The translations under genes were made by a program, and so were the position numbers. Shown here piece after piece: positions 15,351 through 25,034 of a DNA stretch of 64,000 nt. The DNA lies in contig JAPZUF010000004.1 of assembly GCA_027533395.1 (NCBI GenBank), positions 1 to 64,000 of the forward strand, read 5' to 3'. This DNA comes from Cyclobacteriaceae bacterium. Its GTDB lineage: Bacteria; Bacteroidota; Bacteroidia; Cytophagales; Cyclobacteriaceae. The notes beneath the pieces were generated by a model. It was not told the DNA's origin, did not search any database, and saw nothing but the letters and a program-made list of their open reading frames with translations. The first letter of the stretch is position 1, and each line of letters opens with the position of its first letter.

Positions 15351-16139
15351 TTATTTCTCTCCTAACTGTTTTTTAATCGCATCGATGTCGAAGGCTTCTG
15401 CGGCTTTCATCATCTCTTGCTCTGAAGCAAAGTTGATGCCTTCCCACATGATGAGAGATGATTGTCCTAAACCAACACTTAGTTTGTACCCACTTGCCTC
15501 GCTGTATTCAATTACGCCTCTGTAACCTTTTACTTTCGTTTGTTTCCAGTTTTGTTCGCCATTGGTTTGTTGTGTATAACCGGAATTAGAAATATACATG
15601 TTGTAAGCAGCCATCCATGCGCTGTTATTAGCGATGGTAACACGCAGCTCTTTATCATTCTGATAATATTCGCGGTGGATGGTTAATCCTACCCAACCCC
15701 AACCTGTGCTCGTTACTTGGTCAGCTTCAGCTTCTTTGGGTAAACCGGCAACAGTTTCGGGTAAAGATTTTAAAATCTTATTACCGATTTCCATTTCAAC
15801 ACCAAGCATAGCTTGCTGCACAGCATAGCGAGCTTCACCATACGTTTTCGCTTTGTAGGCTGCATCGGCATCTGCTAAATTTTGGTTAACATCCGGTGGT
15901 GTGCTAATCAATCCACCTCCGCCTTTATTAGAAGCGTTGTTGCCATTGCCTCCGCTGGATGCGCCACCGGGTCCTGTAGTGTTTCCGGCATTGCTGCCTT
16001 TAGAAGTTTTCTGTTCAATTTTTTTGTCGATTGCCCGCTCTGCAGCTTGTTCTGCTTTTTGTTTGAGTCGGTTGAGCATGCCTTGGCTGTTAGCTGTAAA
16101 AGCAAACAACACCATGCAGCATAGAAGGGAGGTTTTCAT
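15351..16139 (-). CDS. Secreted protein, tandem paralogue 1, with Gly/Asn-rich insert
   Basis: 262 aa with signal peptide (MKTSLLCCMVLFAFTANSQG). Then a basic helix (MLNRLKQKAEQAAERAIDKK), a Gly/Asn/Ser-rich low-complexity linker (~48-75), and the domain shared with the downstream gene: ADAAYKAKTYGEARYAVQQA, IGNKILKSLPETVAGLP, VGLTIHREYYQNDKELRVTI, ANNSAWMAAYNMYISNSG, VKGYRGVIEYSE. The shared IGxxxLxxLP, HREY, NNS/NSP and KGYR/NGYK positions make duplication clear. Function unknown. First gene of a two-gene minus-strand operon; the region upstream (16140-16337) also serves the divergent racemase/dehydratase gene. Confidence 0.8.
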   Translation of the reverse strand: MKTSLLCCMVLFAFTANSQGMLNRLKQKAEQAAERAIDKKIEQKTSKGSNAGNTTGPGGASSGGNGNNASNKGGGGLISTPPDVNQNLADADAAYKAKTYGEARYAVQQAMLGVEMEIGNKILKSLPETVAGLPKEAEADQVTSTGWGWVGLTIHREYYQNDKELRVTIANNSAWMAAYNMYISNSGYTQQTNGEQNWKQTKVKGYRGVIEYSEASGYKLSVGLGQSSLIMWEGINFASEQEMMKAAEAFDIDAIKKQLGEK

Positions 16140-16337
16140 GGGGTTATTTTTAAATCAATTTACACAATTTGTTTCAATGATTGTGCCAGCATTGTAACGG
16201 TATCATCTATTTTTAGTTGCAATTATCCATTTGTTCGATTTATAGATTAGATGCTTTTCAAAATTCTTCTGCAATTTTGATTTACTACAGTTTACTTAAA
16301 ATTTTTTAATACGATGAACACTTCTTTAATTTAGGAC

Positions 16338-17282
16338 ATGATTCAGTTAGCAGATATCGAAGCTGCGCACGAGCGCATCAAGCCTTTTATACATCGTACT
16401 CCGGTTTTACAATCGAGTTATATTAATCAACTAGCCGAGTGCGAAATTTTTTTTAAGTGCGAAAATTTTCAAAAGGTTGGAGCTTTTAAAGCCCGTGGTG
16501 CGATGAATGCTGCTCTACAAATTCCAAAAGAAGTTTTACAAAATGGTATTGCCACTCACTCCTCCGGTAATCATGCACAAGCCATTGCACGTGCTGCTTC
16601 GATCTTAAAAGTTCCTGCTTTTATTGTGATGCCCAAAACAGCTCCAGTCATCAAAAAGAACGGTGTATTAGGATATGGAGGAAAAATTTTTGAGTGCGAA
16701 CCCACTTTACAAGCACGCGAAGAAACACTAGCGCAAGTAATCCTTAAAACAAAAGCCACAGAAATCCATCCATTTAATAACGAGGCTGTGATAGCAGGGC
16801 AAGCCACAGCTTGTAAAGAATTATTAGAAGATGTAAAAAACCTCGAGGTTGTAATGGCTCCTGTCGGTGGTGGTGGATTATTAAGTGGCACTGCCTTAGC
16901 TGCTTATTATGTAAATTCTTCTATAGATGTAATCGCAGGTGAACCAAGTGGTGCTGATAATGCTTACCGAAGTTTAATCAGTGGTAAAATAGAACTCTCT
17001 CAGTCCATTACTATTGCAGATGGTTTGCTTACAAATTTAGGAACGCTCACATTTCCTATCATACAAAAGCATGTAAAAGAAGTAATTTGCGTAAGCGATG
17101 ATGAAATCATACAAGCGCTACAATTGGTATGGGAGAAACTGAAAATCATCATCGAACCTTCGTGCGCTGTGCCTCTAGCTGCCTTGTTAAAAGAAAAAGA
17201 AAAGTTTAAAAAGAAAAAAGTTGGCATCATCCTTACAGGAGGTAATGTAGATCTTGCTAAACTTGTGCCTTATTTCAAATAA
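16338..17282 (+). CDS. PLP-dependent threonine dehydratase / serine racemase-like enzyme
   Basis: 314 aa, fold type II PLP enzyme. The Schiff-base Lys is K51 in KVGAFKARGA; the substrate loop is SSGNHAQAIA and the phosphate-binding glycines are PVGGGGLLSG. There is no C-terminal ACT regulatory domain, so it belongs to the short catabolic/serine-racemase branch rather than full-length IlvA. Reactions possible: Thr or Ser deamination to 2-oxobutyrate or pyruvate, Ser racemisation, or 3-hydroxyaspartate ammonia-lyase; sequence reading alone does not choose. Its stop is two bases before the lysA start, so both are one operon. Confidence 0.92.
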   Translation: MIQLADIEAAHERIKPFIHRTPVLQSSYINQLAECEIFFKCENFQKVGAFKARGAMNAALQIPKEVLQNGIATHSSGNHAQAIARAASILKVPAFIVMPKTAPVIKKNGVLGYGGKIFECEPTLQAREETLAQVILKTKATEIHPFNNEAVIAGQATACKELLEDVKNLEVVMAPVGGGGLLSGTALAAYYVNSSIDVIAGEPSGADNAYRSLISGKIELSQSITIADGLLTNLGTLTFPIIQKHVKEVICVSDDEIIQALQLVWEKLKIIIEPSCAVPLAALLKEKEKFKKKKVGIILTGGNVDLAKLVPYFK

Positions 17283-17284
17283 CC

Positions 17285-18508
17285 ATGTCGTTTCAACAAC
17301 CTGTTACACATATTCAAGGTGTTAGTCTTTTATCCATTATAGAAGAGTTTGGTTCGCCTGTTTATGTATATGATGCCAACAAGATAATCCAGCAGATACA
17401 ATCTTTAAAAAATGCTTTTGATGGCACCGATAATACCATCAAGTTTGCAGCTAAAGCATTAACCAACGTTCAGGTACTGAAACTGATGAAACAAAATAGT
17501 GTAGGTGTAGATGTTGTGTCTTTTAATGAAGGTAAAATGGCTGAACTGGCAGGTTTTCTACCCGAAGACATCATGCTTACACCCAGCAATGTTTCGAGAG
17601 CTGAGTTACAAGCTGCGGTTGAAACAGGGTATCAACTAAACCTGGATAGCATTCCTGCCATAGAAACCTTCGGGCAATTATATGGTTCGACAAAAAAAGT
17701 TGCTGTTCGAATTAATCCGGGAGTAATGGCCGGAGGAAACTATAAAATCTCTACAGGCCACAGCCAATCTAAGTTTGGTATTGCCATTCAACAATTACCT
17801 GAATTGCTAACTATAGTCGACCGTTATAAAATCAACATCAATGGTTTGCATGTTCACACCGGAAGTGAAATAACAGATGTTGATGTATTTATGCAAGTGG
17901 CTGATATTTTACTCAGCGCTGCCAATCAATTCGATCAACTTGAGTTTATTGATTTTGGAGGTGGATTTAAGGTAGCCTATAAAGAAAACGATCGTGTAAC
18001 AGATATTGATTTATTAGGGAAATCATTAGTAAAAAAGTTTACTGATTTTTGTTTTCGTTACGGTAAAAAATTAAAGCTTTATTTGGAGCCAGGTAAATTT
18101 CTAGTAAGCGAGGCAGGTTATTTTCTCACTACCGTAACAGTTGTTAAGCCAACGCCAACTATTACGTTTATTGGTGTTGATTCTGGCTTAAACCATTTGA
18201 TACGCCCTATGATGTACGATGCCTACCATCACATTGTGAACCTAAGCACTACACAAGCCGAAACAGCAACCTATAACGTGGTGGGTAATATTTGCGAAAC
18301 TGATACTTTAGGCGCAGAAAGAATTTTGCCTATCACCAAAGTTGGTGACATCCTTTCTTTCTATAATGCTGGCGCGTACGGATTTACCATGGCTTCTAAC
18401 TATAACGCGCGGGTACGCCCTGCCGAAGTATTAGTTGAAAACGGAAAGGCTCGCTTGATTCGCAGACGTGAAAACTTAGATGATTTACTGCGCACACAAA
18501 TTCTATAA
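17285..18508 (+). CDS. lysA: Diaminopimelate decarboxylase
   Basis: 407 aa. Decarboxylates meso-diaminopimelate to L-lysine, the last step of the lysine pathway. Fold type III PLP enzyme: PLP Lys57 in FAAKALTN, HVHTGSEI for substrate and PLP, DFGGGFKV, EPGKFLV, and the CETD motif at Cys337, supplied across the dimer. Length is normal. Co-transcribed with the dehydratase/racemase two bases upstream, an amino-acid operon. A short 61-bp spacer separates it from the S9 peptidase gene without an evident terminator. Confidence 0.95.
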   Translation: MSFQQPVTHIQGVSLLSIIEEFGSPVYVYDANKIIQQIQSLKNAFDGTDNTIKFAAKALTNVQVLKLMKQNSVGVDVVSFNEGKMAELAGFLPEDIMLTPSNVSRAELQAAVETGYQLNLDSIPAIETFGQLYGSTKKVAVRINPGVMAGGNYKISTGHSQSKFGIAIQQLPELLTIVDRYKININGLHVHTGSEITDVDVFMQVADILLSAANQFDQLEFIDFGGGFKVAYKENDRVTDIDLLGKSLVKKFTDFCFRYGKKLKLYLEPGKFLVSEAGYFLTTVTVVKPTPTITFIGVDSGLNHLIRPMMYDAYHHIVNLSTTQAETATYNVVGNICETDTLGAERILPITKVGDILSFYNAGAYGFTMASNYNARVRPAEVLVENGKARLIRRRENLDDLLRTQIL

Positions 18509-18569
18509 ACACGCGTAAACTTATTTTAACGGTAAAGCGAATGGTTTTGCTTCTTCGCAAATTCGCTTT

Positions 18570-21389
18570 ATGAAAACAACTTTTCTTCTATTACTTCTAT
18601 TGATTTCTTTTGTGGGCTGGTCGCAACAGAAGAACACAAAAGCACCTGTTAAGCAAGTGCTAACGCATTCCGTGTATGATTCCTGGAAAGAAATTCCATA
18701 TAAAAGTATTTCTCCGGATGGTTCCTACGCTGCCACCATCATCAACCCGCAAGATGGAGATGGCAAGGTTGTGATTTACAACCTGAAAAGAAATGTTCAA
18801 GACAGCATTAAACGAGCAGCTGAGTTTAATTTTTCATTTGATAGTCAGTATGCCATATTTAAAATCAAACCTGAGAAACAAAAAGTAAAAGACTTACGCA
18901 GGCAGAAAAAGAAAAAAGAAGATCTTCCGAAGGATTCTCTTGCTATTTTTTCTCTTGCCGAAAGAAAAGTAGAAAAGATCAGCAACATTCGCTCCTACAA
19001 AATGCCTGAGAAAGCAGGAGGTTGGGTAGCGTATTTGCATGAAGCATCTAAAGAAGAAAAAAGTAGTGCAAAGCCGGATACTGCGAAATCAAAAGTTCTG
19101 AAACCTAAAAAAGTAAAGAAGAATTCAGATGAAAATGGATATACTTTAACCTTACACAACTTACAATCTAAACAAAAAGTAAAGTTTGGTTATAGTAAGG
19201 ATTATGCTTTTGCCAAATTTGGTCAGGGTTTGTTGTTTACCACAACCGGAAACGACAGCACATTAAAGCCTGGTGTGTATTGGTACGATTTAAAAAATAA
19301 TCAGCCCACATTATTATTGGCTGGTCATAAAAAATATTCTTACAAAGGTTTATCCATCAGCGAAGATGGCACACAAGTAGCCTTTTTAGCAGACACCGAT
19401 ACAACCAAAAAACAAATCAAATCCTTTCAACTTTTTCATTGGCAGAAAAATAAACCATCGGCTGTGGCAGTCGCAGCAGAAAAAAGCAACGGTATTCTGG
19501 CTGATTACTTAATTAGTGAAAACAATACGCCTACCTTTTCTAAAGATGGTAGCAAATTATTTTTTGGCGTTGCTCCTAAACCTCTTTTACAAGATACTAC
19601 CAAACTAGACGAAGAAATTGTAAAAGTAGAAGTGTGGAATTGGAAAGACTCTGTGTTATACACACAACAAAATGCTCAATTAGAAAATGAAAAGAAAAGA
19701 AGTTATCAGGCTGTTTTTCATGTTGGAGAAAACAAAATCGTAACACTTGCCTCTCCATACATTCCATTAATTGTACAAGGTGCTGAAGGCAATGCCAACA
19801 TTGCTTTAGGTATTAGTGATAAACCTTATCGCTGGAGCGATTTTTACGATATCAGTGGCCATAACGATGCCTATTTGATTGATGTTAAAACAGGAGCATC
19901 CACGTTAATTTCACAAAAAGTAAAAGGCAATTTCAGTTTATCTCCTCAGGCTAAATTTACATTTTGGTTTAGTGCTACCGATACAAGTTGGTTTGCTTAC
20001 GATAATCTGCAAGGAAAAATCATTAACCTGACGAAAACTATCCCAGTAAAATTTGCTGATGAAGAAGATGACCACCCTGATTACCCGGGCGCCTATGGTT
20101 TTGCAGGTTGGTTAGAAAATGATGAAGGTATTCTGCTATATGATCGCTACGATATTTGGTTTGTTGATCCTACACAAAAACGCAAAGCTATCAACTTAAC
20201 CAACATCGGCAGAAAAGAGAAAATTGTTTTTCGCTACATCCACCTTGATCCAGAAGAAAAATTTATTTCCTCTAAAAAGAATTTGTTGCTTTCAGCATTT
20301 AATGAAACAAACAAAAGTGCAGGCTACTATCAACTTAATATTTCTTCAAACACACTAAAAAAATTGATGGGTGGCGATTATCGCTTTGCTGGTGTACAAA
20401 AAGCAAACTTGGCTGATAACATTTTATTCACAAGAGAAAGTTTTACTGATTTTCCTGATGTGTGGACAAGCAATTTACAATTTCAAAATCCGGTTAAATT
20501 ATCAAACGCAAATCCACAACAAAAAAATTTCAATTGGGGCAATGTTTCTTTAGTCAATTGGATATCATTAGATAACGTACCTCTACAAGGTTTGCTTTAC
20601 AAACCCGAAAACTTCGATCCTAAAAAGAAATACCCTATGATTGTGTATTTCTACGAAAAGGAAAGTGAAAATCTTCATCGTCATGTAGTTCCATCGCCAA
20701 CTCGAGCATCTATTAATTATACTGTTTACACCAGCTCCGGCTATTTGGTTTTTGTTCCCGACATCGTGTACAAAATTGGATATCCTGGCGAAAGTGCACA
20801 CAATTGTATTTTACCAGGTGTGAGTAGTTTAATCGCTCAAGGATTTGTAGATGAAAAAAGAATTGGCATTCAAGGACATAGCTGGGGAGGTTATCAAACA
20901 GCTTATCTAATCACAAAAACCAATATGTTTGCAGCAGCTGAAGCCGGAGCACCCGTTGTGAACATGATTAGTGCATACGGAGGCATTCGCTGGGAAAGTG
21001 GCTATAGCCGCATGTTTCAATACGAACATTCTCAAAGTCGTTTGGGCGGAACGCTGTGGGAAAAGCCACTGCTGTATCTCGAAAACAGTCCGATTTTCTT
21101 TGCTGATAAAATCAAAACTCCTTTACTCATGATGCACAACGATGGTGATGGTGCCGTGCCTTGGTACCAAGGAATTGAATATTACATGGCTTTACGCAGG
21201 CTTCAAAAACCAGTTTGGATGTTAAATTATAACGGACAAGGGCATGGTTTAACCCAAAGACAAGATAGAACTGACTTTACGATTCGTTTGAAGCAGTTTT
21301 TTGACCATTACTTACAAAATGCACCCATGCCTGTTTGGATGAAAGAAGGGGTGCCTGCTATTAGAAAAGGAATACTATCAGGTTATTAA
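18570..21389 (+). CDS. Secreted S9-family (prolyl oligopeptidase-like) serine peptidase
   Basis: 939 aa, signal peptide MKTTFLLLLLLISFVGWS. The N-terminal ~640 residues form a beta-propeller-like region with repeated strands (KSISPDGSYAATI, LSISEDGTQVAFLAD, FSKDGSKLFFG) and a Lys-rich insert (~105-190). The C-terminal alpha/beta-hydrolase domain has the nucleophile Ser771 in GHSWGGYQ, Asp860 in HNDGDGAV and His892 in GQGHGL, in the right order. This fits dipeptidyl/oligopeptidase-type enzymes acting in the periplasm on peptides. ATG 18570 gives a perfect signal peptide. A strong terminator follows. Confidence 0.93.
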   Translation: MKTTFLLLLLLISFVGWSQQKNTKAPVKQVLTHSVYDSWKEIPYKSISPDGSYAATIINPQDGDGKVVIYNLKRNVQDSIKRAAEFNFSFDSQYAIFKIKPEKQKVKDLRRQKKKKEDLPKDSLAIFSLAERKVEKISNIRSYKMPEKAGGWVAYLHEASKEEKSSAKPDTAKSKVLKPKKVKKNSDENGYTLTLHNLQSKQKVKFGYSKDYAFAKFGQGLLFTTTGNDSTLKPGVYWYDLKNNQPTLLLAGHKKYSYKGLSISEDGTQVAFLADTDTTKKQIKSFQLFHWQKNKPSAVAVAAEKSNGILADYLISENNTPTFSKDGSKLFFGVAPKPLLQDTTKLDEEIVKVEVWNWKDSVLYTQQNAQLENEKKRSYQAVFHVGENKIVTLASPYIPLIVQGAEGNANIALGISDKPYRWSDFYDISGHNDAYLIDVKTGASTLISQKVKGNFSLSPQAKFTFWFSATDTSWFAYDNLQGKIINLTKTIPVKFADEEDDHPDYPGAYGFAGWLENDEGILLYDRYDIWFVDPTQKRKAINLTNIGRKEKIVFRYIHLDPEEKFISSKKNLLLSAFNETNKSAGYYQLNISSNTLKKLMGGDYRFAGVQKANLADNILFTRESFTDFPDVWTSNLQFQNPVKLSNANPQQKNFNWGNVSLVNWISLDNVPLQGLLYKPENFDPKKKYPMIVYFYEKESENLHRHVVPSPTRASINYTVYTSSGYLVFVPDIVYKIGYPGESAHNCILPGVSSLIAQGFVDEKRIGIQGHSWGGYQTAYLITKTNMFAAAEAGAPVVNMISAYGGIRWESGYSRMFQYEHSQSRLGGTLWEKPLLYLENSPIFFADKIKTPLLMMHNDGDGAVPWYQGIEYYMALRRLQKPVWMLNYNGQGHGLTQRQDRTDFTIRLKQFFDHYLQNAPMPVWMKEGVPAIRKGILSGY

Positions 21390-21398
21390 AAAAAATAA

Positions 21399-21424
21399 GG
21401 CAACTCCGTTTTGGAGTTGCCTTT
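21399..21424 (+). terminator. Intrinsic terminator after the S9 peptidase
   Basis: GGCAACTCC, loop GTTTT, GGAGTTGCC, then TTT, ten bases after the stop. Confidence 0.85.
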
Positions 21425-21522
21425 GACTAGAATTGCAAATACCTGTACCTATAACTACATACAAATGAACGTAAGCCTAACAAAAAAGTGAAGGAATTAA
21501 GATTAAAATGAAATTAGAAAAA

Positions 21523-22893
21523 CTAAGGCTTCGCTTTAAGTAAAATAGTAACCTGTGTGCCAGCTCCAGGTTGTGATTCAATTTCTACCGCGCCATTATG
21601 AATGTTGATGATGCGCTGACTTAATGAAAGACCAATTCCATGTCCTTTAACATTCGTTGTTCTATCTGTTCTATAAAATGGTTGAAACACCTTTTCTATT
21701 TCTTGTTGCTCAATGCCCAATCCATTATCGAACACATTGATTTCTACCTCCCCCTTTGTACAAACAAAAGTAACAGTGGCTTTATTATCAGGAGAAAATT
21801 TACAAGCATTTTCTACAATGTTTTGTATGGCCGTTTTTAATAAATGAACGTTGCCAAAAATATTCAATTCTTGATCATTCTCCGGAAGATTTAGCGGATG
21901 TACATGAACTTTATACTGACCATTTAAACTTTGCACACTATCTCTGATTTCCCATAAGAGTTCATCGATGCGCAAAGGTTCCATGGCTAGACTTACTTCC
22001 GCTTTATGCAGAAAGGCAAGATCCAATAAACTATTGGCTAATTGATTTAGTTCTTTAATATCATCTAATACAGATTGAAGCGTGGCTTCATATTCTTCTG
22101 CTGAGCGTGATTTCAATAAAGTAACCTCTAGCTGTGACGTTATTTTTGTTAATGGGTTTTTAAGTTCATGCGAAACATTGGTAACAAAAGTTTTTTGCAA
22201 ATCGAAGGCGTTTTCTACACGTGTTAGCAATCCGTTTATCATCACAATCAGTTTGCCTATTTCATCTTGTGTTTGTGTAGGCGAAATTCGCTTGCTTAAA
22301 TCCGTTGGCGAAATGGCCTGTATTTGTTTCACTATTTTTTTGATAGGTCTGATGGCTCTTCCTGCAAAAATCCACCCTACAAAACCTACCACTACAAACA
22401 TAGCCAAGCCAATAAACAACAATACTTTACTCAACAGTTTTAATTTCGTTTTGCCTTGTACATCTATTGCACCCGCTAAAATAATGTATGGTGTTCCTTT
22501 GTTTTCGAAAGGTAAAACCAACACTTCATATTGTTCGGTTACAAAAGTGTATTTACCTATTTCGTTCGCTTTATCGAATGTTTTATCTGCATCAACAAAG
22601 TGAATGGTATCGTTTGATGTATAAATTTCTTTTCCTGCTGAATCGTAAATAGAAATGTTCTCGTTGAGTAAAACATCTCGGTTTGATCTATCAATAATTT
22701 TTAACAACACAGAATCAATCTGATTGACCTTAAACCAAAGGGCTGCGCTGGTTTGCGCTTTGTCTTCTAGTCGTTGATGAAACTCGCTGCTGAAATGTTG
22801 CGCTGCTAACCAGTATAAAGTAATAGATGATGCAAAGAAAATAAGCAATACAATCGCCAAAAACTGAAGCGTAAGTTTTAATCGGATCTGCAT
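21523..22893 (-). CDS. Two-component sensor histidine kinase
   Basis: 456 aa from ATG 22893; a TTG at 22899 overlapping the regulator stop is the other option. Order: membrane span (~7-30), periplasmic sensor (~30-160), second span (LLFIGLAMFVVVGFVGWIFA), HAMP-like linker (RAIRPIKKIVKQIQAISPTD), dimerisation/phosphoacceptor box with His in NVSHELKNPL, then ATPase boxes N (IQNIVENACKF), G1 (VFDNGLGIEQQ) and G2 (KGHGIGLSLS). It is paired with the OmpR-type regulator gene directly upstream, two bases apart. The CusS/heavy-metal-like layout is suggestive, but the signal is unknown. Confidence 0.93.
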   Translation of the reverse strand: MQIRLKLTLQFLAIVLLIFFASSITLYWLAAQHFSSEFHQRLEDKAQTSAALWFKVNQIDSVLLKIIDRSNRDVLLNENISIYDSAGKEIYTSNDTIHFVDADKTFDKANEIGKYTFVTEQYEVLVLPFENKGTPYIILAGAIDVQGKTKLKLLSKVLLFIGLAMFVVVGFVGWIFAGRAIRPIKKIVKQIQAISPTDLSKRISPTQTQDEIGKLIVMINGLLTRVENAFDLQKTFVTNVSHELKNPLTKITSQLEVTLLKSRSAEEYEATLQSVLDDIKELNQLANSLLDLAFLHKAEVSLAMEPLRIDELLWEIRDSVQSLNGQYKVHVHPLNLPENDQELNIFGNVHLLKTAIQNIVENACKFSPDNKATVTFVCTKGEVEINVFDNGLGIEQQEIEKVFQPFYRTDRTTNVKGHGIGLSLSQRIINIHNGAVEIESQPGAGTQVTILLKAKP

Positions 22894-22895
22894 AA

Positions 22896-23576
22896 TCAAG
22901 CTTCTTCTCTCAACACATAACCCATTCCGAATTGTGTATGAATCAGTTTTTGTGTGAAATCTTTATCTACTTTTTTACGCAAGTAATTTACGTATACTTC
23001 TACCATGTTTGTGCCCGTATCGAAATCTATTTTCCAAACGTTTTTGGCTAACTCTGCACGCGAAATGGTTTTGCCTTTATTGCGTAACAAATATTCTAGC
23101 AAACCAAATTCTTTGGCGGTTAAATCTATTTTCTTTCCTCCACGTACCACTGTTTTAGCATCGAGATTTAAAGTTAAATCTGCAATAGACAAAACAGAAT
23201 CTTCTTGTTGAAAGCGAGACGACCGTTTTAATAAGGATTTAATCCGTACCAATAATTCTTTAAACTCAAATGGTTTTACCAGATAATCATCCGCACCTGT
23301 TTCAAAGCCCACTACTATTTCTTCGGTTGTGCCTAAAGCTGTTAGCATCAACACCGGAATATCCTGGTTAGTTTTTCTTACTTCTTTTACTAATTCGCGG
23401 CCATCCATACCAGGCATTATAATATCTGTTATCAGCAAATCGTATGGCTTACTGATAACTTCTTGCAAAGCCTTTTGTCCGTTTGCCGCCAGCTCAACAT
23501 CAAAACCATTTTCGGTTAAACCTATTTTAATGTATTCAGCTGTTTTGGGCTCGTCTTCTACCAACAAGATTTTCAT
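22896..23576 (-). CDS. OmpR-family response regulator
   Basis: 226 aa. Receiver domain (1-115): acidic pair VEDEP, phospho-acceptor Asp in LLITDIIMPG, conserved Thr/Ala (MLTALG) and Lys in DYLVKPF. Winged-helix DNA-binding domain (~128-222): LDAKTVVRGGKKIDLTAKEF, LLEYLLRNKGKTISR, NMVEVYVNYLRKKVD, and the closing GMGYVLRE. First gene of the operon with the kinase; the 111-bp gap to nhaD on the other strand holds both promoters. Confidence 0.95.
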   Translation of the reverse strand: MKILLVEDEPKTAEYIKIGLTENGFDVELAANGQKALQEVISKPYDLLITDIIMPGMDGRELVKEVRKTNQDIPVLMLTALGTTEEIVVGFETGADDYLVKPFEFKELLVRIKSLLKRSSRFQQEDSVLSIADLTLNLDAKTVVRGGKKIDLTAKEFGLLEYLLRNKGKTISRAELAKNVWKIDFDTGTNMVEVYVNYLRKKVDKDFTQKLIHTQFGMGYVLREEA

Positions 23577-23687
23577 GGCATAAACTTATTTCATTCTTTT
23601 CTCACTTCAATTAGAATTTCATTAAATAAGAATCAATTGTTATTGGGTAAGGCTTAGTCATTCTATTTTTCAATCTCAATTGATGCT

Positions 23688-25022
23688 ATGAATACATTTA
23701 TCCTAATTGTTTTTGTTCTCGGTTATTTGGCTATTGCTTTAGAGCACTCTATTAAAGTTAATAAAACAGCCATTGCTTTACTAACGGGTGTGGGTTGTTG
23801 GCTTTTGTTAGCATTAGCTAGTGCCGATGACATGGCGAGTACTAATCAATTCTTTAAAAGTTTTATGGAAGAAAATTCTTCTAGCAACATTCAAGAATTG
23901 TACTTTCATTTCATTGGCCACGAGTTATCAACTTTCATCAGCCAGATTGCAGCCATATTATTTTTTCTGATGGGCGCGATGACTATTGTAGAATTGATTG
24001 ACGCCCATCACGGATTTAATTTTATTACCAACCGCATTCGTGTTTCAGATATTCGTTCTTTAATGTGGATTGTTTCTTTCTTGTCGTTCTTCTTATCTGC
24101 TGTGTTAGATAATTTAACAACAACCATCGTGATGGTTTCATTAGTAAGAAAATTAATTCAGGATAAACAGACTAAGCTTTTATTTGCAGGATTAATTGTA
24201 ATTGCTGCAAATGCCGGAGGAGCGTGGTCGCCCATTGGTGATGTAACCACTACTATGCTCTGGATTGGCGGACAAATTACAACTGCCGAAACCATAAAAA
24301 GTTTATTCTTGCCTAGTTTAGTTTGTTTATTGGTGCCATTGGTTATTGTGCATTTCCAAATTCCGAAAAGTTTAAAAATTGCATCGCATGAATTAAAGCA
24401 AAATGCTACCTCTTCGGGCAACATTATGTTATTTGTTGGTGTGAGTGTTTTGTTGTCTGTGCCTCTTATTAAAACCATCACGCATTTGCCTCCTTATATG
24501 CCTATGTTGTTTGGTTTAGGATTGATTTGGTTGCTTTCAGAATTTATCAATCCTGAGGCAGACCAAGCCAAACGAAACCATTATTCTGTTGCTGGTGCTT
24601 TAAGCCGAATTGATATATCTAGTGTTTTATTTTTCTTAGGTATTTTACTAGCCGTTGCTGCACTTGAAGTAAATGAGATGTTGCCTCAACTTGCTATTTG
24701 GTTGCGCGATACTTTACAAGACGATCGTTTGATTGTAACCATCATTGGTTTTGCCAGCGCTGTGGTAGATAATGTTCCTTTAGTTGCTGCAAGCATGAGC
24801 ATGTATAGTTTAGAAACTTACCCAGTTGACAGTATGATGTGGCAATATTTAGCGTACTGCGCAGGTACTGGCGGAAGCATGTTGATTATTGGTTCTGCAG
24901 CAGGCGTTGCCGCTATGGGTATGGAAAACATACCTTTCGGTTGGTATTTAAAAAGAATTGCCTGGTTGGCGATGTTAGGTTATTTAGCAGGAGCGTGTGT
25001 TTATTTGCTTTGCACCATGTAG
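23688..25022 (+). CDS. nhaD: NhaD-type Na+/H+ antiporter
   Basis: 444 aa with about 12 membrane spans. It matches NhaD/ArsB-like ion transporters: the conserved VLDNLTTTIVMVSLV in the first half and VVDNVPLVAASMSMY in the second, two pseudo-symmetric motifs with membrane-embedded Asp-Asn, plus NAGGAWSPIGDVTTTMLWIG and a GGSMLIIGSAAGVAAMG tail. NhaD expels Na+ or Li+ in exchange for H+ at alkaline pH. It is divergent from the two-component operon, whose regulator could control it. Confidence 0.9.
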   Translation: MNTFILIVFVLGYLAIALEHSIKVNKTAIALLTGVGCWLLLALASADDMASTNQFFKSFMEENSSSNIQELYFHFIGHELSTFISQIAAILFFLMGAMTIVELIDAHHGFNFITNRIRVSDIRSLMWIVSFLSFFLSAVLDNLTTTIVMVSLVRKLIQDKQTKLLFAGLIVIAANAGGAWSPIGDVTTTMLWIGGQITTAETIKSLFLPSLVCLLVPLVIVHFQIPKSLKIASHELKQNATSSGNIMLFVGVSVLLSVPLIKTITHLPPYMPMLFGLGLIWLLSEFINPEADQAKRNHYSVAGALSRIDISSVLFFLGILLAVAALEVNEMLPQLAIWLRDTLQDDRLIVTIIGFASAVVDNVPLVAASMSMYSLETYPVDSMMWQYLAYCAGTGGSMLIIGSAAGVAAMGMENIPFGWYLKRIAWLAMLGYLAGACVYLLCTM

Positions 25023-25034
25023 GTGTTATTGCCG

